5,461 bases of DNA from Phycisphaeraceae bacterium (GTDB taxonomy: Bacteria > Planctomycetota > Phycisphaerae > Phycisphaerales > UBA1924). Where the stretch lies: the NCBI GenBank assembly GCA_009827215.1, contig WUAJ01000163.1:1-5461 (forward strand), given 5' to 3'. The position numbers were made by a program, and so were the translations under genes. The notes beneath the pieces are model-generated. The model saw only the letters and a program-made list of their open reading frames with translations. It did not search any database and had not been told where the DNA came from. Positions 1 through 5,461 of the stretch are shown here, in pieces. Position 1 is the first letter of the stretch, and every line of letters begins with the position of its first letter.

Positions 1-2
1 AA

Positions 3-233
3 GAGGGGCGCGAACCGATGAAAGAGGCGATCCGAAATCTCGGCACAAATTTTCAACGGCAGGTCGTAATTCTCCAGCCACATGTGCGCCAGTCCACGCT
101 GGAAAGCGAGCGTCGTTCTTCATCGAATCGTGTCAGGCTGCGTGCACAACAACTTGACACGCTGCTGCTTGGTGCCAGGGCATCTTGCCAAGCGGTCGGG
201 GCTGAGCTCTTTGTGCTGGGAGAAGACGCATGA
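3..233 (+). CDS. Unrecognised short or 5'-truncated protein coupled to the patatin gene
   Basis: I do not recognise this protein. The frame is open from the left edge, so it may be the C-terminal 76 residues of a longer gene. Alternatively, an ATG at 18 preceded by the purine-rich AGAGGGG (2-8) could start a complete 71-residue protein. The visible part is rich in Arg, Gln and Ser. It has no evident signal peptide or membrane segment, and ends in a probably helical stretch (AQQLDTLLLGARASCQAVGA) followed by an acidic tail. The main support for it being real is its stop, which overlaps the ATG of the lipase gene as ATGA. That arrangement is typical of translationally coupled operon partners. 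A competing frame (positions 2 to about 151) is also open at the left edge, so coding status is uncertain. No function is proposed. Confidence 0.5.
   Translation, partial: EGREPMKEAIRNLGTNFQRQVVILQPHVRQSTLESERRSSSNRVRLRAQQLDTLLLGARASCQAVGAELFVLGEDA
218..222 (+). promoter_or_regulatory. Ribosome binding site of the patatin gene
   Basis: GGGAG lies 7 bases before the ATG at 230, inside the end of the preceding reading frame. It supports the 230 start over the next in-frame ATG at 260, which has no comparable purine-rich site in front of it. A binding site embedded in the upstream coding region fits re-initiation or coupling at the ATGA overlap. Confidence 0.6.
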
Positions 234-1462
234 CCAACGCTCCTGCTTCCAATAAGTCGATGGAGCCGGGTGCAATTCCTCTGCCACGAGTCGCGTTGTG
301 TCTGTCGGGCGGCGGTTTTCGTGCGTCAATCTTTCACCTAGGTGGCTTACGACGGCTCAATGAGCTTGGCGTGCTCGACCAGGTGGACACTGTCAGTTGC
401 GTATCTGGCGGGAGCATCCTCGGCGCACATCTTGCGATGCAGCATGCCCAGCACGGTGCTATTTCACCTACTCAATGGGAGAGATTAGTAGAAGAACCAT
501 TCTTGCGATTTGTATCCAAAGATATCAGAAGCTCACCAATTTTTCGTCGTGCGCTGCCCTGGAACTGGTGGCGCCCATCTACGAGCGCGTCGACGCTTGC
601 ACGGTTGTACTCTAAGCATTTGACGCCGGCAAAGTTGTCGGATCTGCCTGAACATCCGGCGTTCATCTTCGGTGCCGCCGAGATGGTCTTCGGGGTGAAT
701 TGGGAATCCAGGCGGGACTCTGTTGGACATTACAAGTCAGGTTATGCCAGCCCTGTACCATCGTGGTCTTTGGGACATGCGGTGGCTGCGTCTGCATGTT
801 TCCCGCCGGTATTTGGGCCGTTACCGGTGCGCATTCCCGCTTGCCAATTCAGTTCCTTGGTGGGACAAAGTAAGGCCCCGGATGCGATGGTTGAGCAAAT
901 GCATCTGACTGATGGGGGTGTGTACGATAACCTCGGAATCGAACCGGTCTGGAAAGATCACACGACGGTGCTGGTGTCCGATGGTGGCTCGCCCTTGCCG
1001 ATGACGAAGACGGCAGGAACGATCAAGCGGATCAGGCGTTATACGGCGATTATCCAGAACCAAGTGGGAGCAGTGCGCAAGCGATGGTTGTTTGACAAGT
1101 TCCGGACGGGCCAGTTGTCGGGAGCATATTGGTCCGTGGGCAGTGCTACATCAAGATATAACGGGTACGAGCAGTCATTAAATCAAGTTGACGACTATTC
1201 GAAGGAGCTGGCCACAGGTCTGATTGCTCGTGTTCGGACAGATCTGGATGCATTTTCGGCGGATGAATGTGGTGTGCTGATGAATCATGGGTATCGGTTG
1301 GCGGACGCGGCAGTGCGCAAGCATGCTTCTCATTTGCTGCCGTCTAAGTCCATTGGCGAGCTTCTGCCACGGCCAGATCTTGCAGGCGATGAACAAGCTG
1401 GCCGGTGCTTAGAGAGAAGCCACAAGCGTCAGTACTTCGGGCGCGGGGCTAAGTATTGGTAG
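230..1462 (+). CDS. Patatin-like phospholipase family protein
   Basis: A 410-residue protein of the patatin-like lipase/acyl hydrolase family, which cleaves acyl esters of phospholipids or related lipids with a Ser-Asp dyad. The family marks are in order: the oxyanion-hole loop SGGGFR (residues 26-31) after a short beta strand (VALCL); the nucleophile elbow CVSGGS with the predicted catalytic Ser59; the conserved ASACFPPVF segment (about 187-195), typical of bacterial members; and DGGVYDNLG, with the predicted catalytic Asp228. The segment beginning near residue 265 (IKRIRRYTAIIQNQVGAVRKR) also fits my memory of this subgroup. The elbow reads C-x-S-x-G rather than the textbook G-x-S-x-G, and the Asp motif is DGG rather than DGA. 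No signal peptide or membrane segment is seen, so it is probably cytoplasmic or membrane-peripheral. The C-terminal tail is basic and ends in KYW. The start is chosen by the Shine-Dalgarno site and the ATGA overlap with the preceding frame. The substrate cannot be told. A role in defence, as for CBASS patatins, is not supported because no nucleotide cyclase is visible. Confidence 0.93.
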   Translation: MTNAPASNKSMEPGAIPLPRVALCLSGGGFRASIFHLGGLRRLNELGVLDQVDTVSCVSGGSILGAHLAMQHAQHGAISPTQWERLVEEPFLRFVSKDIRSSPIFRRALPWNWWRPSTSASTLARLYSKHLTPAKLSDLPEHPAFIFGAAEMVFGVNWESRRDSVGHYKSGYASPVPSWSLGHAVAASACFPPVFGPLPVRIPACQFSSLVGQSKAPDAMVEQMHLTDGGVYDNLGIEPVWKDHTTVLVSDGGSPLPMTKTAGTIKRIRRYTAIIQNQVGAVRKRWLFDKFRTGQLSGAYWSVGSATSRYNGYEQSLNQVDDYSKELATGLIARVRTDLDAFSADECGVLMNHGYRLADAAVRKHASHLLPSKSIGELLPRPDLAGDEQAGRCLERSHKRQYFGRGAKYW

Positions 1463-1474
1463 GAGGACAGGCTG

Positions 1475-1503
1475 CGGCGGGATAAGGATCATTTGTACCG
1501 CCG
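1475..1503 (+). terminator. Possible weak transcription terminator hairpin after the patatin gene
   Basis: CGGCGG (1475-1480) and CCGCCG (1498-1503) form a perfect six-pair GC stem around a 17-base loop, starting 12 bases after the lipase stop. The position suits a terminator. However, the 3' side is followed by GAAACGAAG rather than a run of T, and the loop is long. It could be a Rho-dependent or mRNA-stabilising structure, or chance. Confidence 0.25.
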
Positions 1504-1629
1504 AAACGAAGTATCGCTACTTTCCCGTGAACATAGTTTCGAGCATATCTAAGGCGATATATTGGGGGGTACCAGTGAGCCCTGGCTGAGCAAAGCCATG
1601 ATTGGGTTAGCTGTCTATAAAATGCCAGA

Positions 1630-1678
1630 TGGGTCTGTAGATTTCGCATTGTGATCTCGACCCAAGGAGTCTACAGAT
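1630..1678 (+). promoter_or_regulatory. Leader-like element with two competing hairpins over a Shine-Dalgarno site
   Basis: Arm A, TCTGTAGA (1634-1641), is the exact reverse complement of TCTACAGA (1670-1677). Allowing two G-U pairs the stem grows to 12 pairs (1634-1645 with 1666-1677) and buries the GGAG of the Shine-Dalgarno site at 1664-1669. An alternative stem pairs TGGGTC (1630-1635) with GACCCA (1659-1664). It shares bases 1634-1635 with the first stem and leaves the site free. The ATG of a nine-codon frame follows at 1679. This geometry resembles a translational on/off switch, or the protected start of a mobile-element gene. The pairing is read directly from the sequence; regulation is inferred. 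Confidence 0.35.
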
Positions 1679-1708
1679 ATGACACAAAATAAAGTCAAAC
1701 ATTGGTAG
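1679..1708 (+). pseudogene. Nine-codon reading frame, possibly the broken start of an insertion-sequence gene
   Basis: The frame reads MTQNKVKHW then TAG. It has an unusually good Shine-Dalgarno site, AAGGAG at 1664-1669, nine bases before the ATG. So strong a start for only nine codons suggests either a leader peptide or the stump of a longer gene. If the TAG is read through, the sequence continues QDRCVGKK and then stops. A +1 shift gives AVWEKNEALKSW. From memory, the beginning K-x-x-x-W-Q-Q followed by a second W-E-K block is reminiscent of the small accessory protein (OrfA/TnpA type) of IS66-family elements. That match is weak, I see no terminal inverted repeats, and a chance frame remains possible. 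Confidence 0.25.
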
Positions 1709-1996
1709 CAAGATCGCTGTGTGGGAAAAAAATGAGGCACTCAAATCGTGGCAGCTTCGAGAGCTTTACATAACCGCTTCTTCACGGACTCCGTGGAACT
1801 GTTTCGGTGGGGGGAGTGGGCGTACGACGACGCAACAGCTCTGGAGATTTTGAAAAGCGGATTTCTGGTATTGCTTGTCGTCATCTCGGTAAAAATCCAC
1901 ATTGAGTAGAACATGTCGTATTAAAATCGAGTATCGTATCCAGAATACATCTCGTGATGAACGACTGTTTTCATTGGTATTTAGATCAAAGTTATT

Positions 1997-2000
1997 GGAG
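1997..2000 (+). promoter_or_regulatory. Ribosome binding site of the YD-repeat gene
   Basis: GGAG (within TTGGAG) lies six bases before the ATG at 2007. The spacing is good, and the residues that follow form a signal peptide. Both facts support this start. Confidence 0.6.
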
Positions 2001-2006
2001 TTAGAG

Positions 2007-2075
2007 ATGAAAGTCCGTGATCGCATTGTTTCAGGTATCGGTCTGGCAACCATTTACGCAAGTCTTGCCTTTGGA
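2007..2075 (+). other. Predicted Sec signal peptide of the YD-repeat protein
   Basis: The first 23 residues have a charged start (MKVRDR), a hydrophobic core (IVSGIGLATIYASLA) and a small-residue cleavage motif A-F-G at 21-23, giving likely cleavage before Tyr24. There is no cysteine at the lipobox position, so lipoprotein processing is unlikely. No twin-arginine motif is present. Confidence 0.7.
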
Positions 2076-5000
2076 TATGGCGGAGTTCCTGATGCGGCCG
2101 GTAAGCCTTGTACCGGATGTGATTGTGACGGCGAAACCCAGGGCGGAAACGGAGGGGATGGGGGGAAAGATAACAGCGACCCCATTAACTTGTCTACGGG
2201 AGATTTTCAGTTTGCTCAGACTGATTTGATGATTCCTGGGCGAGGAATTGACTTTGCTATCAAGCGGTTTTATCGCTCGTATAGTGGCATTCAAACGGTG
2301 GATGTCGGTACATCGTATGATGTCGATTCTATGGTCGATGGAGTGTCGACTACTGATGATCAATATGATGATCTCAATGGGCCGACACCGTTTGGGCATC
2401 ACTGGGATTTCAGCTATAACATGCGGATCTCACAGCCTCCTATCGAGATAGATCCTGGCTACTCCAATCCAAATGCACGGATTTATGATCCAATTGCGAC
2501 TGAAATTTATCCTGAGACTTTCGATTTATTGAGCGGTGATGGCCGGATCGATACTTTCGAAGATTATGACTCCGAACCGGATCCAAATCTGCAAAATGTG
2601 TTGGTGGGTCATTACCGACACGATGAGGGATCCATTGCCAAGAAACTGCTCTATCGTGGCAAGGGGAGAATGATCTCAATCCTTGATGCAAACATGGTAG
2701 AGTACAAGTTTCACCCTGTTTGGCACAATGGGAGTTTGCACCAATACTCGGGCCGGCTTGACTCCATCATTGATCGTAACGGCAACACTATCCAGTTTTT
2801 CTATGAACTGACAGATACAAACTCTGTCCCACGGATCAATTATGCCATTGACACTCTTGGGAATCAGATCGACTTTGTTTATCATGATGAAACTTATGGA
2901 GGGGAAAGTTCTCCACATGGGACCGGGCCGGAGGTTTGGAAGGAGCACACATTATGGATTATCGCCGATCTTGTTGATGGTGTGAATGGAGTAGGCACTG
3001 CTCGTCGCGAATGGCGATATGAATACGCCGATGCGAATCCATACAGTGGGTTTTTCTACCCGATTCTAAAGGAAGTAAGTCTTCCAGCAATTACTGACGA
3101 CACTGAGTTTCCCATGGGAACTGAGCATGCTCGGTTTGATGACATCGGTGATCGAAAGTGGGAGTTTGAATACGCGGATGTGACTCAGTGGCAAACACGA
3201 TTGATGTCAAAGATAACGAATCCGAATGGGGATGTGGTCCTTGAAAACGAGTTTTATGGGGACGGCCAAGATCCAACTATTCCCGGGAGCATTGTGGGCC
3301 GTAATGCGGCACGCGTGCGTCACCAGCACTACGGAAATGGAACTTACAGTTATATTGCTTCGCATGCTGAGCCCTCAGAGAACACGAATGCAGAGGACAG
3401 CATTTACTTCCTCGGCAGCACCAGTCTTAAAGGGGATTACTATGTGTGGGTCAACGATCGCCGTGGTGCTATAACTCGATTTAAGTACAGTGGTGATCCT
3501 GAACGCTCAGGTACGGCTGTCCCATCTGGGCCATTTCATCGGGCACTGCTTGAGAAAGTGGAGTATGACGGCTTTGTGCCTGCTGCCCAAATGGGTGAAG
3601 TTGTTTGGGCACTTGTCGATGCAAACGACAATCATACTTGGTACTACTTGGATGCCAATGGTGATGAGCAGACCTTTGCCGGCCCTTCTGGGACCGAGCG
3701 GTATGTGAAAACTTGGAACTGGGATACACATTGGAATCCATCTCAAGAAGGATTCCAGGTGCTCCACGCACCACCTGCGCCGGTTTCCCAGGATCAAGAT
3801 TCAGTCAACTATCTGTACGACACCACCAGTGATGACCCTCTCCGCTGGGGTGCGATGCTCAGCCGTACGCAGATCGATAGTGATGGGGCTGGCGGGACTG
3901 CGGCCTCAATTACTGAGGATTGGTTGTATGACTTTGAGTTCGGAGGCGGTGCCGGTGGCAGTGGCTGTGGCTGTGCGTCCAAACAGTTCGTCACAGCTTA
4001 CAAGGATGGGAACAACAATGTCACCATCTATGAGTACGACACGACAGTCAACGCTATCACCGGACGAGCCAATGGCAACTTGCTCAAGATCTACCATGAT
4101 ATCCCTAATAGCACTGTGGCAACAGCGAACACCGCGAATGCGACTGCTGTAGAAGAGTTTGAGTACAACGCCTATGGGCAGGTTACAAAGCACATTCACT
4201 CGAGCACAACAACAGCGACCGGGTTGCACACAAGGGAAGACAAGTTTGAGTATGAAACTGATCCGGCGTCCCTGAGTTACGGGCGATTGATCCGAAAGAT
4301 CGAAGACTTTGGTGGTTTGAATCTCACCACTGATTATTTGCACGATTCGGTAGGGAACTTGATTCAGGTCATTGATCCTGGCGATGACATTTCGGTGTAC
4401 TACTACAACCAAGACTCAAATCTGATCAAAGAAGAACGATTTGATTCAACAATGTCTGCGTTGTACTCCCGTGTTGATTACTTCTACGATGCCAATGGAA
4501 ACATTGTCCAGGAAGAGGTGGCAAATCTAACTCCCGATTCTGGTAGCCCTACCGGTGCACTCATTGATGTTGATAACCCATCCTTTACCACACTGCATAA
4601 GTACGATGTGCATGACTATCTCACAGGCACGGCGCGTGAGCATGGAGATATGTCCAGCACCGCTGTGGACTTCACAAGCACAACAAATGGAAAAGTGGAT
4701 TTCAATAGCTTGACTACTGACGATGCGCATTTGGCATTTGAGGAGTGGGTATACGATGATGCCCAGAACTTAATCAAGCATGTGGTGGGTGAAGCTGCGA
4801 ACGGCTCTGATCCAACTGTGACCCACTACGAATATGACGCTCGCGATTTGTTGGTACGGCAGTACTATGGGGTTGATGAGCAGTCAATTTTGGTAGATGT
4901 TGAATTCGATCGGGATCACAAGGGGCGTATTGAGGAAGCGCATGTCAATCCAAACGATCCTACAAATATCCAAACCTATACGGTGGAATACGATGGGTTC

Positions 5001-5461
5001 GATCGAGTCACTGATGTAGTTGACCCCATGGGCAACACGATCGGGTACGAATACGATGACAACAATAATATGACTCGAGCGCATTTGAGTGGTCCATACG
5101 AATCTGATACCACTGCTGCTGACACATCAACATCAGTAGTGTTGTTAGACAAGATCATGGAGTACGATGCCCGAAATCGACTCGAGTTTGAGAAGATTCA
5201 GGCCTACGACTACAACTACGGTGGCTCAACGGGTGTTGGGACAGTGACTGAGTTAGTCACAGAGTATGAGTACAACAACGATAACTCGATCAAGAGTGTG
5301 CATCTGCCAACATCAACTGGCACGCCGAATGTCAATGAATACCTGTACGACACTGCTAGCCGACTAGAGTCCATCGAGGATAGCGAAGGCAATCTGATTG
5401 AGTATACATACAATGCGGATTCGGAAGTAGTCTCTCAGGTGCAAACCAATCTCGCTTCGGA
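2007..5461 (+). CDS. Secreted Rhs/YD-repeat protein, 3' end beyond the window
   Basis: A single frame stays open from the ATG at 2007 to the right edge, giving at least 1151 residues with no stop. Order of parts: a Sec signal peptide (1-23); a Gly/Asp-rich linker with C35-x2-C38-x-C40; an Rhs N-terminal domain of the DUF6531 type beginning DPINLSTGDFQF (58-69) and TDLMIPGRGIDF (72-83), closing at FGHHWDFSYNMRI (129-141); then a long array of YD repeats from about residue 247 to the edge, interrupted near 650 by a Gly-rich stretch with C654-x-C656. Family knowledge: YD repeats wind into a large hollow beta shell, and in many members a C-terminal core domain releases a variable toxin tip. Neither the core motif nor a tip is in view. 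The N-terminus is a Sec signal, not a PAAR domain, so export resembles WapA-like or other free secreted Rhs proteins rather than type VI cargo. No VgrG or Eag chaperone gene lies upstream. Toxin, adhesin or cell-surface roles all remain possible. Confidence 0.93.
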   Translation, partial: MKVRDRIVSGIGLATIYASLAFGYGGVPDAAGKPCTGCDCDGETQGGNGGDGGKDNSDPINLSTGDFQFAQTDLMIPGRGIDFAIKRFYRSYSGIQTVDVGTSYDVDSMVDGVSTTDDQYDDLNGPTPFGHHWDFSYNMRISQPPIEIDPGYSNPNARIYDPIATEIYPETFDLLSGDGRIDTFEDYDSEPDPNLQNVLVGHYRHDEGSIAKKLLYRGKGRMISILDANMVEYKFHPVWHNGSLHQYSGRLDSIIDRNGNTIQFFYELTDTNSVPRINYAIDTLGNQIDFVYHDETYGGESSPHGTGPEVWKEHTLWIIADLVDGVNGVGTARREWRYEYADANPYSGFFYPILKEVSLPAITDDTEFPMGTEHARFDDIGDRKWEFEYADVTQWQTRLMSKITNPNGDVVLENEFYGDGQDPTIPGSIVGRNAARVRHQHYGNGTYSYIASHAEPSENTNAEDSIYFLGSTSLKGDYYVWVNDRRGAITRFKYSGDPERSGTAVPSGPFHRALLEKVEYDGFVPAAQMGEVVWALVDANDNHTWYYLDANGDEQTFAGPSGTERYVKTWNWDTHWNPSQEGFQVLHAPPAPVSQDQDSVNYLYDTTSDDPLRWGAMLSRTQIDSDGAGGTAASITEDWLYDFEFGGGAGGSGCGCASKQFVTAYKDGNNNVTIYEYDTTVNAITGRANGNLLKIYHDIPNSTVATANTANATAVEEFEYNAYGQVTKHIHSSTTTATGLHTREDKFEYETDPASLSYGRLIRKIEDFGGLNLTTDYLHDSVGNLIQVIDPGDDISVYYYNQDSNLIKEERFDSTMSALYSRVDYFYDANGNIVQEEVANLTPDSGSPTGALIDVDNPSFTTLHKYDVHDYLTGTAREHGDMSSTAVDFTSTTNGKVDFNSLTTDDAHLAFEEWVYDDAQNLIKHVVGEAANGSDPTVTHYEYDARDLLVRQYYGVDEQSILVDVEFDRDHKGRIEEAHVNPNDPTNIQTYTVEYDGFDRVTDVVDPMGNTIGYEYDDNNNMTRAHLSGPYESDTTAADTSTSVVLLDKIMEYDARNRLEFEKIQAYDYNYGGSTGVGTVTELVTEYEYNNDNSIKSVHLPTSTGTPNVNEYLYDTASRLESIEDSEGNLIEYTYNADSEVVSQVQTNLAS
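2109..2126 (+). other. Cysteine cluster C-x2-C-x-C in the mature N-terminal linker
   Basis: Residues 35-40 read CTGCDC, about twelve residues after the predicted signal cleavage site. They lie just before a Gly-rich linker and the Rhs N-terminal domain. The cluster is clear in the sequence. Whether it forms disulfides, binds a metal or anchors the protein is unknown. Confidence 0.6.
2178..2429 (+). other. Rhs N-terminal domain (DUF6531 type)
   Basis: Residues 58-141 match the domain that opens many Rhs/YD proteins. It has the entry strand DPINLSTGDF, the Q-T-D-L-x-x-P-G-R-G block, then K-R-F-Y-R-S-Y, and the closing FGHHWDFSYNMRI, which corresponds to the usual L/F-G-x-x-W-x-x-x-Y motif. Between these blocks is an acidic insert (about 97-127) rich in Asp, Ser and Thr that looks like a surface loop. 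Confidence 0.8.
2745..5459 (+). repeat. YD-repeat (Rhs) array
   Basis: These are divergent protein repeats rather than DNA repeats. Clear units begin with Y-D or Y-N, followed by a turn and the next strand: YSGRLDSIIDRNGN (247-260), YNAYGQVTKHI (from 720), YLHDSVGNLIQVID (from 777), YFYDANGNIVQEE (from 825), YEYDARDLLVRQ (from 941), VEYDGFDRVTDVVD (Tyr995), YEYDDNNNMTRA (from 1014), MEYDARNRLEFEK (Tyr1053), YEYNNDNSIKSV (from 1087), YLYDTASRLESI (from 1112) and EYTYNADSEV (from 1133). The units grow denser and more regular towards the right edge. Several lack the usual Gly of the D-x-x-G-R/N turn and have Asn or Asp there instead. Spacers are long, Thr/Ser/Asp-rich and of variable length, so the array is older and less uniform than the Rhs cores of enterobacteria. 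Confidence 0.85.
3936..3974 (+). other. Gly-rich stretch with C-x-C inside the YD shell
   Basis: Residues 644-656 read approximately FGGGAGGSGCGC, a flexible glycine run ending in Cys654 and Cys656. It separates a weakly repetitive N-terminal half from the more regular YD array that follows. In my translation these two and Cys35, 38 and 40 are the only cysteines in the visible protein. Confidence 0.6.

Larger units (their letters stand above)
1463..2006. other. 544-base gap without a convincing gene
   Basis: The stretch between the lipase stop and the YD-repeat gene has stops in all forward frames. Its composition drifts towards AT in the right part. It holds a GC-rich hairpin near 1475-1503, a small hairpin (TGGCT/AGCCA, 1583-1598), the leader-like double hairpin with a nine-codon frame at 1630-1708, and, from about 1740 to 2000, sequence in which I see only short open frames. 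I searched by eye for a sigma-70 promoter in front of 2007 and found no -35/-10 pair with good spacing. The promoter of the YD-repeat gene is presumably here but is not identified. Confidence 0.6.

Noticed and set aside
230..1462. CBASS-type defence effector (CapV-like patatin)
   Set aside because: The lipase domain alone is not diagnostic. No nucleotide cyclase or ubiquitin-like accessory gene is visible, and the upstream fragment shows no cyclase motif.
1449..1649. 66-codon minus-strand frame after the lipase
   Set aside because: It overlaps the lipase stop and the GC hairpin, resembles no known family, and has a composition typical of noncoding sequence.
1748..1909. GTG-started 53-codon frame with a hydrophobic end (FLVLLVVISVKI)
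   Set aside because: The translation looks somewhat protein-like, but the start codon is weak, the only purine-rich site (TGAGG, 1733-1737) is poorly spaced, and there is no recognisable family. It may be part of a decayed gene, but I cannot support it as a coding region.
1955..1984. Possible -10 box TATTTA (1978-1983) before the YD-repeat gene
   Set aside because: The matching -35 position reads TGATGA, a poor fit, and AT-rich hexamers are expected by chance here.
1766..2053. 95-codon minus-strand frame spanning the gap and the signal peptide region
   Set aside because: It overlaps the start of the YD-repeat gene, resembles no known protein and has an implausible low-complexity composition.
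2007..2200. Lipoprotein signal or PAAR-type type VI Rhs start
   Set aside because: There is no cysteine at the signal cleavage site, and there are no PAAR-type glycine/histidine motifs. The N-terminus is a plain Sec signal followed by a short linker.
3906..4412. 168-codon open frame on the minus strand
   Set aside because: It lies wholly inside the YD-repeat gene, opposite a well-supported frame. It has no recognisable domain, and is explained by the codon bias of the Tyr/Asp/Thr-rich coding strand. The other minus-strand frames between 2031 and 5413 are rejected for the same reason.
1..5461. tRNA, rRNA, CRISPR array or attachment site
   Set aside because: No cloverleaf-like arms, ribosomal signatures, regularly spaced direct repeats or duplicated att-like sequences were seen on either strand.

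Overview
The window carries two complete or near-complete bacterial genes of recognisable family, one short upstream reading frame, and a 544-base gap. All credible genes are on the + strand. The Shine-Dalgarno sites (GGGAG, GGAG, AAGGAG) and a Sec-type signal peptide show a bacterium. The mid-range base composition, a patatin-like lipase of cytoplasmic type and a very large secreted YD-repeat protein with acidic, Asn/Asp-rich spacers would fit a Gram-negative such as a planctomycete, but nothing seen fixes the taxon and this is only a guess.

Layout: (1) Positions 3-233 hold the end of an unrecognised reading frame that is still open at the left edge. Its stop overlaps the next start as ATGA. 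(2) Positions 230-1462 encode a 410-residue patatin-like phospholipase with the SGGGFR oxyanion loop, a Ser59 nucleophile elbow and a DGG catalytic Asp228. (3) Positions 1463-2006 have no convincing gene. They contain a GC-rich hairpin just after the lipase and a striking leader-like element at about 1630-1708: two overlapping, competing hairpins in front of a strong Shine-Dalgarno site and a nine-codon reading frame. This may be the relic of an insertion-sequence gene. (4) From 2007 to the right edge runs a single open frame of at least 1151 codons with no stop. It encodes a Sec-exported Rhs/YD-repeat protein whose C-terminus lies outside the window. This is by far the largest gene here.

How they relate: the small frame and the lipase look translationally coupled. 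The YD-repeat gene has its own ribosome binding site after a long gap and is probably a separate transcription unit. A functional link between an intracellular patatin lipase and the exported YD protein is not supported by the sequence. No complete novel system is demonstrated. The best leads are the switch-like leader, the paired cysteine clusters of the YD protein with its unseen C-terminal tip, and the unidentified partner coupled to the lipase.
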